Positions 33,801 through 44,896 of a DNA stretch of 64,000 nucleotides are shown in pieces. The position numbers and the translations under genes are program-made. The notes under the pieces are model-generated. The model searched no databases and had not been told where the DNA came from. It saw only the letters and a list, made by a program, of their open reading frames with translations. Origin of the DNA: Azolla caroliniana (taxonomy: Eukaryota > Polypodiophyta); assembly GCA_043228905.1 (NCBI GenBank), contig JBHGNT010000001.1, positions 30,318,001 through 30,382,000 on the forward strand. Direction: 5' to 3'. Each line of letters opens with the position of its first letter. The first letter of the stretch is position 1.

Positions 33801-34541
33801 GCAAAACCAACAAAATGGGAACGTTATCTCCCAATTTTGGAGTTTGCTTATAACAGCTCCAAGCATACGTCGACGGGATATAGTCCTTTTATGTTGATGT
33901 ATGGTTTTCAACCACGAGCCTCGATTGATGTTAATATACATCATGATGAGTTGCGAAGTACGCAAAACTTTCTTTGGGATATGCAAGATATGTTGCATAT
34001 TGCACGAGATAATATAAAAACAGCTCAAGATAGAGCGCGTTTTTATGTCGATCATCATAGGCAACCTCGTGTATTCAACCCTGAACAGAAGGTATTTTTA
34101 CGTGTACCTCACAATTCTAAGACATTGTCTACGGGTAAGTGCACTAAGTTAGCCCCACGGTTTTGTGGACCTTTTACAGTTCTCAAATGCATTGGGTTGT
34201 CAGCCTATCGTCTCGCTCTTCCCGATGGTGTTGGAATTCATCCAGTTTTTCATGTGAGTCGTCTAAAAGAACTTCTAGGTTTTTGCGACAATACAGTTAC
34301 AACTAAAACTCTGGTTACTTCTAATGATTTATTTTCTAAACCACATGTACCAGAAAGAATTCTCGATGTTAAAACAAAAAAATTATGTACTAAAGAAATA
34401 CGAGAATTTAAAATAAAATGGATGGATAAATCAATAAAAGATGCCACACGGGAACGCGAGAATACTCTCAGAACTAACTTCCCTAACTTTCCATTGCAAG
34501 AGTGCAATGTTTTAAAGAGGGGGAGTATGTTACGGGCATGA
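30876..34541 (+). pseudogene. pol: D zinc knuckle, protease, RT, RNase H, integrase, chromodomain (broken)
   Basis: Zinc knuckle [14 protein letters not shown], protease [14 protein letters not shown] motifs [26 protein letters not shown] and FLDDILVYS, RNase H FEVETDASDYAIGVVL and VADALSRI. Integrase finger GHPGIHRT/CHQC has triad SMDFIVSLP, VSDGDPKF and HPQSDGQIERVNQ. A chromodomain-like end reads PERILDVKTKKL then FKIKWMDKS. Stops near 32126, 32489 and 33248 cut the chain, but the frame is otherwise continuous. The catalytic residues are intact. A TTTTAAAGAGGGGGAGTA polypurine tract overlaps the end. Confidence 0.9.
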
Positions 34542-34557
34542 CCATATAATATCCCGT
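34528..34557 (+). repeat. D 3' LTR, first 30 bp
   Basis: TGTTACGGGCATGACCATA opens the LTR directly after the polypurine tract. J is inserted after CCGT at 34554-34557; the LTR resumes at 62797. Confidence 0.75.
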
Positions 34558-35129
34558 TGTCGCGATGTTACGCGCGTGCGTGGAGAACGAGGCGGGACCA
34601 CCGGGGTCTTGGACCGAGAAATAGCTGACAAGGAGGAGAACGGAAAGGCAACATATGCACTTGCACACGCACAGACACGGGAGCACACAGGAATCACAGT
34701 CCAACAACACAGCAAAACGAGACGACTAGAAGTCCGAGTATATGAACACGTATGTATATAAATATATATGCATATATCAAAACGGTTACAACTAACAGGC
34801 CGGATGGAGACTCTACCGGAAGCACACGGGCATTCCACGGAGCAGAGTCAGTGTCCCGAAAACCTGCGCAAAATGGCTATGGAGAGTGGCAGAGGAGAAG
34901 GGCCCAAGGAGGGAGGCCGTTATCATCCGTTACATCACATTAATTCTCTGTCCTTTCGGACAGAGATACACCTCGATTCTCTCCCTATTGAATGTGTGCT
35001 ACCTAGGATTTCACCTCAATCGACTTGTACCTACCTACTTACCATACAACGAAAAGTGTGCTCATGGGTAAGGGCCGGTTTACACACGCTAAACTCGGTT
35101 TCCACCTAGGGACGGTTTTCTTCACAACA
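34558..35129 (-). repeat. J 3' LTR (572 bp)
   Basis: Starts TGTCGCGATGTTACG and ends CTTCACAACA. Compared with the right LTR it has lost about 45 bp near 34801 and about 73 bp near 34902, the second removing the TATA region. A minus-strand polypurine tract (TTAGGTGGGGGCGTA) follows at 35130-35144. Confidence 0.85.
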
Positions 35130-35182
35130 TACGCCCCCACCTAACCGCGCATCCACCGGTATGCGCCAAAATTGGGCTCTTG

Positions 35183-37799
35183 TTGGAGAAAAGCGGTCCA
35201 GGCTTTACTCCTCGTCTTCCGGATCGTCATCCGCCTCGGACTGCCCGTTGTCGCCGTCCATGCTTTCCAGATCTGGCTTGCACTCGTGTCGTTTCTTAAA
35301 CGCTTTGACCCTCTTCCCTACTACCGGTATTTCCATCCTCGTACCGTCGAGCTCCGCAAGATGGTAGGTCCCGTTGTCGTTCGCGCTTGTCACCACGTAA
35401 GGCCCGAACCACCTCCTTGCAAAACTTCCGCGTTGCCCTGTGCTGGTTGTCGAGGTTGCTGTCATACACTAGGACCCAGTCGCCTTCCTCGATTTTCTTC
35501 GGTCGCAGTCGGTGAGTCCGGTCAAACCGCCCTTTGTTCTTTAACCTTGCCAACCGAAGCTTCTCCGCAGTTCGTTCCACGTCCTCCGGCCTTCGCTCGA
35601 GCTGTTGAATTTGTGCCACTAGCAGCTGCACCCGGCTCATCTCATCTCTCTAGCCCACTGTGGCCCATGAGGAGATGGTTCGCTCTATTGGCATGGTCGG
35701 CCTCTGTTCGTACATAAGCTCTGCCGGCATGAACCTGGTTACCGAACTGTGCGTAGTTCGGTCCGCCCACAAGGCATAAGGTAGCAGTCGCGGCCAGTTC
35801 CCGACTTGGCCTTCACACGCCTGTACTAGCGCTTTGACGATCGGCCCGTGTCCGCGCTCCACCTTCCCGTTAGCCTCCGGATTGTACATTGTGGTGAGCA
35901 AGAGCTTGACCCCTAGTCGGTCAAACAGCTCTTTAGCCTCTTGTGCGTCCAACTCTCCGCAGTCAGCCACGATCTTTCCTATGGTCCCATACCGACATAT
36001 CACGTCCTCGATCAGAAACCGGCACACAACCGCGATCGTTTTGTTCTGCAGCGCTCGGCCTTCAACCTGGTTTGTCAAATCCTCCCGGGCCAGCACCAGA
36101 TACCGCATCTGTCCTACCCCCATCAGCATCGTCACCAAATCCACCATCCATTTGAAGTGGACGGTCGGAGGGTAGGTCGGGTGAAGCTCGTCTCGGTGTC
36201 GGACTATGGAGTGCATCTAATAGCTTTCGCAAGTCGTCACGAACCGATGCACGTCTCAGTACAGTCCCGCCCACTAGTACTTCCCCTTTAGCTTCTCAAA
36301 CGTGGCCCACGTCCCGCGGTGTCCGGCCCAGGGACTCTCGTGGTAGGCCCCCAACAACTCCTCCTATTCCACCTTCTTCGCCACCACTCGGACCGGAATG
36401 TCGTCCCTCTTCTTTTGGGTGCTTCCATATGTACCCGTCCCGAAGGAAGAATCGGTACGCTTTCTTCCGGATCCGGTTGGCCTCTTCCTTTGTCCACGCC
36501 GCGTCCAATGTCATTTTTTTCAGGAGCCCGCCGATCTGGAGCCACTCCCCGTCATACTTGCTCTCGTCGAATTCGTTAAGCGCCGGAGTGCTCCCCTTTC
36601 TGGTTGTCACGTATGCCGCCTCGAAGAAATCTATGCCGACTTCCTCGTCCTCCGAAACCATGTCGTCCTCTTTTGCGAACATCGCCCTTGAGAGCATGTC
36701 GGCCATGGCATTGTCCTTTCCGGAAATGTGTCGTATCTCCGGATTCAGGGACTTGATGTACGTTATCCACCTGAGCATTGCCAGGTCCGGCGTCGCGCAT
36801 CTGGAAACCATGCCGAGAATCGGCAGGCAATTCGTCTTGATTATTACCTCTATCCCGATCAGATAGTCTTTATCGGCCTTCACCGCCGAAACGATACCTC
36901 AGAGTTCGCGTTTAACCTGGGCGTATCCTCGATGTCGCTCGTTGAGGACCTTCGCGCCGAACCGGATGGGGGACCTCGTGCCAACTTCATCCTCTTGGTT
37001 GATCACCCATCCGATCCTGGTCGGACTCATGTCTACGGTTACGTAAATCAGAGTGTCTTTGCCGTAGACAGCCTTTCGAAGCGTCGGTGCCGTGGCAAGT
37101 GCTTCCTTCATCTTTTGGACTGACTCCGTATGCTCGTCTCCCCACTCGAATTTTCACCCTTTCTTCAGCAACCCATACAGCGGCTCCACGACGTGGGCAT
37201 AATGCGGGATCCAGATATGGTAGAACGCACATGCTCCCAAGAATCTCCGAACCTCCGTAACCGAATTGCAGTCATGCTTCATCGCAGAGATGGCTTCCAC
37301 CTTGGCCGGAGACGGTTTCCGACCGTATGGTCCGCATAGGTGGCCGACGACCAAGATCTCCGATTGCCCGAAGGCCTATTTTTCCCAAGAGAAGGTGAGC
37401 CTCGCGCCTTCTAGTCTCTGCAGCACCTTCTCGCAGTCATCGATGTGAGTTGCCACGAAATTCCAGCATCCGTCCGGTCCGATTGTCTCGTCCTTTTCCT
37501 CCACCGAGCCTCCACTGATCGGGATGTCGTCTAAGAATGGCATGGTGATGTCCGAGATACAATCCCTGAGCACTTTGTTCATCGCGTTCACCATGTGAGC
37601 CACCGAGTTCGTCCCTCCTTTTGGTAGGGTACACATCCGCATTAGGCCGAGAGGAGTTCACATCGTCGTAATGTCTCTGCTCTCCATGGCTAGTTGGAAC
37701 TGATCGTACCCCGAGTACAGATCACCGACAGAGTAAATCGACCTTCCAGCGAAGGCCTCCGCGAACTCGTCTATGGTCGGTCCGATTCATGCGTTACGG
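35183..37799 (-). pseudogene. pol: J integrase, RNase H and C-terminal RT (broken)
   Basis: From right to left: RT active site MPFLDDIPISGG (37376-37642), connection region VVGHLCGPYGRKPSP, RNase H (VTVDMSPTRIGW, ISGKDNAMADMLSRA), integrase core (FKWMVDLVTM, VADCGELD, NPEANGKVERGHGP) and the basic C-terminus WFGPYVV plus acidic tail. At least five frame changes or stops split it. All three integrase acidic residues remain. K is inserted at 37800 in the RT coding sequence, just after the DEFAEAFAG-type motif. Confidence 0.8.
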
Positions 37800-38487
37800 T
37801 GTCGCGTTGCTACACGCATGCGTGGAGAACAATGCGGGACCACTGGGGTCTTGGACCGAGAAATAGGTGAGGAAGCGAAAGGAGAGAAAGAGAGAGACAC
37901 TCTCTCACATATAGACAAAGAAGCGCATGGGGCGCTCGCACAACAACACAGGAGACACGAGTTGAGAACACTAGAGTATGTATGTAACAATATGCATGTA
38001 TTTGCGTGTATGCAGACGACTCGAACGGTTACAACTGATCAGGTCGGCGAGGCAGATGCCGACGCCCGATCACCCACGCACACATGAGGGCAAGATGGAG
38101 ATTCTGCCAGAAACACACGGGCGTTCCACGGAACAGAATCAGCCTCTCGGGAACCTGCGCCAAGAAAGCTATGGAGAACGACAGAGGAGAAGAGCTCAGT
38201 CCCAGTCTGACAGCACTTCGTCCCCTCTAGCGCGTGATACCTTTCCCTCGCCGTCTGCCTCTCTTTTATAGCTCAAGGAGGGAGGCCGTCTCACTCGTTT
38301 ACATCACATTAACTCTCTGTCCTTTCGGACAGAGATACTCCTCGATCTCCCTTACAGAATATTGCTACCTAGGATTTAACTTTTGTGCCTAACCATCCAC
38401 CGTACAACAAGGGACGTGCTCACGTGAAAGGGCTGGTTCACACACACTATACACGGTTTGCGCCTGGGGATGGTTTTCTTCACGACA
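37800..38487 (-). mobile_element. K: solo LTR of the ACGG superfamily
   Basis: A lone 688-bp LTR starting TGTCGCGTTGC and ending CTTCACGACA, flanked by the 4-bp duplication ACGG (37796-37799, 38488-38491). Removing it and one ACGG restores the length of the RT sequence seen in the relatives. TATA-like GCTATAAAAG lies on the minus strand near 38265. Confidence 0.85.
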
Positions 38488-38685
38488 ACGGATGGTCACC
38501 TTGTTGACCGGTTGCAGGTCTTGAATGAAGCGCAAAGTGCCGTTCTTTTTCGGCATCGTAAACCACCGATTCGAATACGGGGCACTCGACGGTTCGAGGA
38601 TGCCCATCCCCACCCTTTGCTTCAGAAGCTCCATCAACTTTGGGATGTGAGCTCTCGGCACCGGAATTAGTTTGAGATTCCACGG
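38488..38685 (-). pseudogene. pol: J RT, palm region between K and L
   Basis: Encodes RTs LKLIPVPRAHIPKLMELLKQ, SAPYSNRWFTMPKKNG and IQDLQPVNKVTI on the minus strand. It is bounded by two insertions at ACGG sites only 198 bp apart. Confidence 0.85.
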
Positions 38686-39513
38686 TGTCACGTTGCTACG
38701 CGCGTGCGTGGAGAAGGGCGGGACCACGGGGGTCTTGGACTAAGGAGTAGAGGAGAAGGAATCAGACATGGAATGGAAGCTTTGCTCAAGAAGAAGAAGA
38801 ATGAACAAGAGATTAGATCGAACAAGAGGAAGATAGAGATAAGATGATCAACAAGATATATTAAAACGAAATGAACGATTACAAAATGGTGGCCGCATAG
38901 GCCGCACCAAACGACTACTCGAAACCCTAACCGACGAAGATGAAGATAAAGATAAAGAAACCCTAACCCTAACCCTTACACTCGACCTATGTGGTATACC
39001 TCGCACACTCAAAATAGGCAATCGTAAGTATTACAAGGGAAAGAATACAATCCCGGCTTCAAGCCGGACCATGGCAGGGTAGGTTACAGCAGCAGTCTGC
39101 TGCCAAGCCGCCGTCCGGGGAGCTCTTGGGCTTGTCACGCGGAGCGGGGTCTTGCACAGGAGACCTCGTAGACACTGCCCTCAACGGTTGACTTCCCCGC
39201 CAAGAAGAAGAAGAAGAAGAAAAAGAAAAAGAAACTAACTCTAAACCTAACGGTATACCCTCTAACACAAAACGGGCAACCCTTTCACAAAGGGCGCTCC
39301 CTTCCTTTTATAGAACAAGGAGAGGGATGCGTTACAATGTGGGATAAATCCCGACTTACATGGGATCGTCTGTCCCGACTTGACTACTCTTCGGCGCCAT
39401 AAAGGTGCCCTCATTATTCACACTAAACGTAAAAGGGTGAGCACACATGCTGCACCCCGCCGATGTAGCCAAGGTTTCCCGGTTTTCACCTCTGGCCGAA
39501 ATTCTTCACGACA
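38686..39513 (-). repeat. L 3' LTR (828 bp)
   Basis: Starts TGTCACGTTGC (right copy TGTCGCGTTGC) and ends CTTCACGACA. It contains GAAGAAGAAG-type tracts and CCCTAACCCTAACCC near 38961, which is not the plant telomere heptamer. Minus-strand TATAAAAGG is near 39305. A minus-strand purine tract, TTTGGTGGGGGCAGA, follows it. Confidence 0.9.
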
Positions 39514-42500
39514 TCTGCCCCCACCAAACTGCACGTCCACCGGTACGTGCCAATCCGGTGAAGGGTGAGAGATTTCGGCCAGTGAGAAACCAATCAACCG
39601 TGATCCGCATCCCGGCTCACTGCCGGTTCGAACCGTCGGCTTCGGTTCTTCCTTCGCGCTTACCTCCCCGTAGGCTCGTTCAACCCGTCAATGGGTCCTC
39701 TACCGCAATCTCCGTAGTACGCGTATTTCCGTTGGCCCTTGTTCGGCCGTATGAACGCCCCGCTCCCCGCCGTCTGTCCGATGTCCTCCGCTTGAGGAAG
39801 GCCCGAAGTGGCCCGCTTGGCCTCCGTTGACCATTCATGTTGTCCTGATTGCCGTCCCATGTTGTTTCGCGTTGCCACCTTCCTTCTCCATGGTCTTACA
39901 TCGCCGCGTTGGCTCGAACCGCCATGATCTCCGGAACGGTGTGGAGCATCCTTTTCTGGCCTTCTACGCGCTACCTCCGAACCGCGCAACCCATCTTCGC
40001 GCTCGCCTTTCCGCTCCGGCAGCTCCGTGTGCCACATACCCTCATCCATTGTTTGGCACTGCCTGTGCCATACTCCGGTTCATTGCACGTCTTGTCGGCC
40101 CCTTTTCCGGCCAGATCGTGCATTGCCGCTCACCCGCATACTAGTGTCCTCCGCATCCGAGGAACACCCCGTAGTAGCCCGCTTGGCCCTTCCCATCTTC
40201 GTGCTGCTGCAACAGGTCCTGAGTCTTCCGCTTGCCGTCGTCCCCTCGCCCCCACCATCTTGTCACCCCGGCTTGCCGTGTCAGTCTTCGCTACTTCGAC
40301 AAAGCTACCGAGATCTACGAACCGAGTGTGGAGGATCCTCCTCTGGCCTCTCTTGCCATCCCCTGACTCCAACCCTGTGCAGTCCACTAGGCACTTGTCA
40401 CCTCGTTCCCGGCACCTCCCTTGTGCCGTCTTCCGCTTCCTTTGTTCAGCACCGCCCGTGCCGAACACTATCCCGTAGTCACGCTTTGATCCGGCCCGCG
40501 ATGGCCACTTGCGAGACTCTTATTCCGTCCCAGGTGTGCCTTTCCGGCCTCACACATCTCCCCGTGTTTGCCCTGCCGGCTCCTTCCGACACCGTAATCG
40601 GCCCGGTGAGGGTTTCGCACTTCGTCCGCCCCGTCTTACCGGCTCCCTATCTGCTACCTCGTGTCGTTGGGTCTCGTTCCCTGCCGTCACCGTCCTTCTC
40701 CCTAGGTCTCACGTTGCCACGTTGGCCGAACTGCCGGGGTCTCTAGATCAGTGTGAGGGTCCCATAGGACCGATCTTCGTTTCGTCGGTTGTCGAGATCC
40801 GGGTGTCTTCTGTTTGAGTCCCTCCCGGACTCTCCTCGTGTCTTCCGCGTAGTCGGGTCCCGTTTCCCGCCGCCACCAACCTTCTCTCTCGGTCTCATGT
40901 TGCCTCGTTGGCCGAACTGCCAGAGTCTCTGGTTAAGTGTGGGGATCCCATAGGGCCGGACTTCCTTACGCCCACTCACCTCGCCGGGAGGTTTGAGATG
41001 GTCCATAGCCACCTTGCCGGCCTCATACCTCCTTGTCGTTCGTCGCCTCTTGTCGTCCGATCACGTTCTCCTACCGCCACCGATCTCCCCTATAGGACTC
41101 ACGCCGACACTCGGGCCGGCCGCTAGGGTCTCTTGAATCGGTGTGTGTAAGGTCGCAGCTGCTCCGCTTTGCCTTCGCCATTCTCTTCTGTTGGTCACGT
41201 TCACCTGCCGCCACCGTTCTTTCCTATAGGACTCACGCCGGCTCTCGGGCCGACCGCCGGATCGGTGTGAGGATCTCCGTAGACCGCCCATCCGTAGCCC
41301 TTTGCCTTCGTCCCCTCGCCGCCACCGTTCGTCACTTAAGGCCGACCGTCGGCTCTCAGGCCGACCGCCGGTTTCTGTAGAATCGGTGTGAAGGATCCTC
41401 CTTGGGCCTCCGATTTGTCTTCCTGACCATGTCCCGGGTCGTCCTTTTCTGCATGTTGAGAGGGCGGTTTACTCCGCACCCTCTCCCGTGGTACCGACGT
41501 ACCGACGTACCGTCTCCTCGGCCTCTTCGTAGGCCTACTCTCTTCCTCCCTCCCGGAATGGTCATCCGAGAGTCCGCTCCGCCCAGTTCTCGTCCGGGTC
41601 CGTTCGTCCTTCTCCGGATTGCCGGGTCCCGTTCTCCTGTCACCACCAGCCTTCTCCCTAGGTCTCACGTTGCCACGTTGGCCGAACTGCCGAGGTCTCC
41701 GGATCGGTGTGGGGATCCTGTAGGACCAGACTTCATTCTCCTCATCATCCCTTATACTTCTCCCGAACTTGTCGTTTCTCTCCTTCTCGCGTACCCGCCT
41801 CCATTTCCCATCTCTCTAGGTCTCACGTCGGCGCTCGTTACCGACCGCTTGAGTTTCCGGATAAGGCGTGGTGCTTCCGTCTCGTAACGATTTGCGGACG
41901 CTCGTTCGGGGTACTGCTCCTAAGTACGTTCGGTGAGAAGCATCTGGTCTGTGATCAACCAAGCCCCGCCTGGGCTTGGTTCTTCAATATCCGTAGTTTC
42001 GGTTCTGATGCCGACTTCTCCGGACTCGTTCCAAACCCTTGACCACTTCCCTTCCAACTCCCGACCTTCGCCCGACCGGTCTTTCTCCCCATGTAAAAGA
42101 GGGCGGCTCGTCCCGCACCCTCTTCCGTATCGGCACTTTCATGCCGAATTCAGCCCCGATCGAACGATCCACGACCGGATTCTACTCCATCCGAATCGAA
42201 ATGCTGATATTCCCGTGCCGCCTCCATCCTTGGCCTTCTCGCAGGCCGTTTCCCATCCCTCTTTGCTGGCATCGTGCCATGACTCCTCTTCGGCGCCTTC
42301 CTTCTCTACGGTCTCATGTCGGCACACAGGCATGACCGCCGGAGTCTCCGGAATCCGCGTGGAGGGCTCTTCTCCGCTCTCGACCCTGTCCTCGGTCGGC
42401 AATTCTCCACAAGTCGAGAGGGCGTTTTGTTCCGCACCCTCTCCCGTGGTACCGTGGTACCGATCTTCTGCCATCTCGTGGGGCAGGACCGTCTCCTCGG

Positions 42501-42640
42501 TCTCAGGTTGGGGCCTCGATCTTTCTTCTTCCTCGAGCATCGCCTCGAGAGCTGCGTACGCCTCCGCAATCCGGGCCTCAACGCCGACCCTTGCCAACTC
42601 CCTTTGTCGTTCGGCCTCTTCCCACTAGGATGGCACGCCG
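39514..42640 (-). other. L interior: degenerate repeat-protein region
   Basis: About 3.1 kb without retroelement enzymes. Three well-kept copies of a unit lie near 40705-40775, 40885-40955 and 41655-41730. On the minus strand they encode the peptide QFGQRGN(M/V)RPREK preceded by (S/P)Y(G/R)xxT. The first two are spaced 186 bp (62 codons) in the same frame. More diverged copies seem to lie near 41080, 41210, 41325, 41805 and 42300. The translated product is basic, rich in Arg/Gly/Pro/Thr, with many stops. Nearer to gag (42139-42597) is an acidic helical stretch (ARIAEAYAALEAMLEEEERS). It may be a decayed C-terminal extension of Gag. Confidence 0.55.
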
Positions 42641-42669
42641 TCGCGCGCCTTCCTCTTAGCCTTCTCGGC

Positions 42670-43281
42670 TCACTCATTGTCTAGCCTTTGGCACACCCTT
42701 CCGACCTTCGACCAGTCCTCTGTAAGCCCATTCGCTCCCTCATCGTCTTCGAGCTCCATCCCGATGGCCTCCCGTTCCGCTCGGTCAATCGACTTGACGA
42801 ACAATAGGACCTTGTCCGTCCCCACCAAACCTTGTTCCCGCTCCGGGAGCCGAGCAAGTCGTCGCTCGAACTCTCGGAACGCCTTGGTCGCGCCCCGGTG
42901 AGTCTTTGCCGATGCTACCCACTGGTCGAAGTCGTGTCGTCCCCGGCTCTTCCGCCGTCCTCCGTATGCCTTTAGGAGCGCCTCTTCAAAGGCCTCCCAC
43001 GAACTATGAGCCTCACGGAGCTCCTTTACTTCCGCATGCATCCGGACAGCTACGACCCGACAGAAGAACTCCAGCCTCAACGCCTCGTCTACGCCACGCT
43101 CCTCCATCTCCGCGTTGTAGGCTCCCAAGTAAGACGGGACTTTGTCCCCGTTGAAACGACCGACTCTTTCGACCACTCGCTCAACCGCTTGTTGCACTGC
43201 TTCTCGCCTCATCACCGCTCGTGCCGACTCCAACACCACTTCGGCCACCATCACCGTGAGGTCATCGTCTTCCGACTCCAT
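42670..43281 (-). CDS. gag: L Gag-like protein
   Basis: 203 codons from MESEDDDLTV, 37 bp inside the PBS side. It aligns with the capsid-like N-terminus of A1 and I Gag: AVERVVERVGRFNGDKVPSY, a central SSWEAFEEALLKAY (compare TTWSEFEKTILAEF in A1) and DKVLLFVKSIDRAEREAIG. It ends with RVCQRLDNE at a stop, just where relatives continue to the zinc knuckle, so it has capsid but no nucleocapsid or protease. It may be truncated or may have specialised as a capsid-only Gag. Confidence 0.75.
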   Translation of the reverse strand: MESEDDDLTVMVAEVVLESARAVMRREAVQQAVERVVERVGRFNGDKVPSYLGAYNAEMEERGVDEALRLEFFCRVVAVRMHAEVKELREAHSSWEAFEEALLKAYGGRRKSRGRHDFDQWVASAKTHRGATKAFREFERRLARLPEREQGLVGTDKVLLFVKSIDRAEREAIGMELEDDEGANGLTEDWSKVGRVCQRLDNE

Positions 43282-43318
43282 CCTCCCTTGCCGCCTTTCA
43301 CGTCAGGTTCACCAAATA

Positions 43319-44150
43319 TGTCGCGTTGCTACGCGCGTGCGTGGAGAAGGGCGGGACCACGGGGGTCTTGGACTAAGGAGTAGAGGAGAAGGAATCGGAC
43401 ATGGAATGGAAGCTTTGCTCAAGAAGAAGAAGAATGAACAAGAGATTAGATCGAACAAGAGGAAGATGGAGACAAGATGATCAACAAGATATATTCAAAC
43501 GAAATGAACGATTACAAAATGGTGGCCGCATAGGCCGCACCAAACGACTACTCGAAACCCTAACTGACGAAGATGAAGATAAAGATAAAGAAACCCTAAT
43601 CCTAACCCTAACGCTCGACCTATGTGGTATACCTCGCACACTCAAAATAGGCAATCGTAAGTATTACAAGGGAAAGAATACAATCCCGGCTTCAAGCCGG
43701 ACCATGGCAGGGTAGGTTACAGCAGCAGTCTGCTGCCAAGCCGCCGTCCGGGGAGCTCTTGGGCTTGTCACGCGGAGCGGGGTCTTGCACAGGAGACCTC
43801 GTAGACACTGCCCTCAACGGTCGACTTCCCCGCCAAGAAGAAGAAGAAAAAGAAAAAGAAAAAGAAACTAACTCTAAACCTAACGGTATACCCTCTAACA
43901 CAAAACGGGCAACCCTTTCACAAAGGGCGCTCCCTTCCTTTTATAGAACAAGGAGAGGGATGCGTTACAATGTGGGATAAATCCCGACTTACATGGGATC
44001 GTCTGTCCCGACTTGACTACTCTTCGGCGACATAAAGGCGCCCTCGTTATTCACACTAACTAAACGTACAAGGGTGAGCACACATGTTGCACCCCGCCGA
44101 TGTAGCCAATGTTTCCCGGTTTCCGCCTCTAGCCGAAATTCTTCACGACA
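43319..44150 (-). repeat. L 5' LTR (832 bp)
   Basis: Starts TGTCGCGTTGC and ends CTTCACGACA. The PBS on its inner side (43299-43314 region) is the superfamily site with one change (GTCAGGTTCACCA on the plus strand). Confidence 0.9.
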
Positions 44151-44817
44151 ACGGTACATGCAGTACCGTGAAGATCACCATCGGTTCGACGATCGTCGGG
44201 TCCACGCACCCGATCTCCCCCGGCGAGAACGCGAAGACTTTCCCATGCCTTCCGAGCATTCTCCGAAACCTGTCCTCCTCCGCTAGCAGTAGAAAGCCAC
44301 CCCCACCGACCTTGAGCTCCCGTAGCGTTATGTCGGTGAACCGGTGCCCTATGCCAGCCGGATTCCGTAAACTTGGGTCCGACGCGACGCCTTTTATCCG
44401 CTCCTCGTTGCCCTCCTGCAAGGGTGCCGCGACCGGCCTCACCTTCCGGTCCACAGTCTTGTACTTTGTACCTACACGGGCCGTCCGATCCGACCCAATC
44501 CTTTCCCCGAAGTCCGCGATGACTTCGTACATTCCCATCGATCCTACCGTAATTGTCTGGTCTTCTCTAAGGTCTTCACCGATCTCCTTTCGCAACTTGC
44601 CCTAGGTGTCGTCAAAAGAGACCGCCTCCACGGCGCCGCTGATCTCTTCGTCGGGCGAGAGGACTCTATATCCCCGGAGCCGCTCCTCCGCTCGCTTCCT
44701 TTCCCAACCGCTGACGCCAGCTATAGTCCAACCTCCGTTTTCGGAGAACCAAAACTTCCTACCTACTATACATGTGTGGGGTTTTTCCGGGGTGTCCGGA
44801 CTATCGCAGCCCCACAC
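44151..44817 (-). pseudogene. pol: J RT, N-terminal part
   Basis: Carries KYKTVDRKVRPVAAPL, GGGGFLLLAEEDRFRRML and FSPGEIGCVDPTIVEPMVIF on the minus strand, the lead-in to RT also seen in A1, I and N. A stop near 44600 and a frame change separate it from the CIVGRKFWFSENGGWTIAG stretch that opens pol. Confidence 0.8.
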
Positions 44818-44896
44818 CTTGATAGCCCTCTCGAAAAATCCCCTCGGGTTTCGCCACCGAGGGTCTCACGGTTACGCTCATGGTTTGGTCACACTG

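Larger units (their letters stand above)
38686..44150 (-). mobile_element. L: non-autonomous Gag-only LTR element
   Basis: Complete element flanked by ACGG (38682-38685, 44151-44154), with LTRs of 828 and 832 bp that are nearly identical. Interior is 3.8 kb: a purine tract next to the 3' LTR, a repeat-bearing region, a 203-codon Gag and the superfamily PBS. No protease, RT, RNase H or integrase motif is found on either strand. It must rely on enzymes of relatives. Confidence 0.85.

Noticed and set aside
38977-38988. Plant-specific regulatory telo-box
   Set aside because: The AAACCCTA motif occurs by virtue of the repeated CCCTAA words and there is no gene next to it.
38954-38990. CCCTAACCCTAACCC in the L LTRs (also in the M LTR) as telomeric sequence
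   Set aside because: The unit is six bases, not the plant heptamer, it lies at the same place in every copy of these LTRs, and it has diverged among them; it is an inherited LTR motif.
39660-40750. Several open frames of 100-240 codons on both strands of the L interior as host genes
   Set aside because: They overlap in several frames at once, are Arg/Pro/Ser-rich as expected from GC-rich sequence, have no recognisable domain, and lie inside a bounded LTR element.
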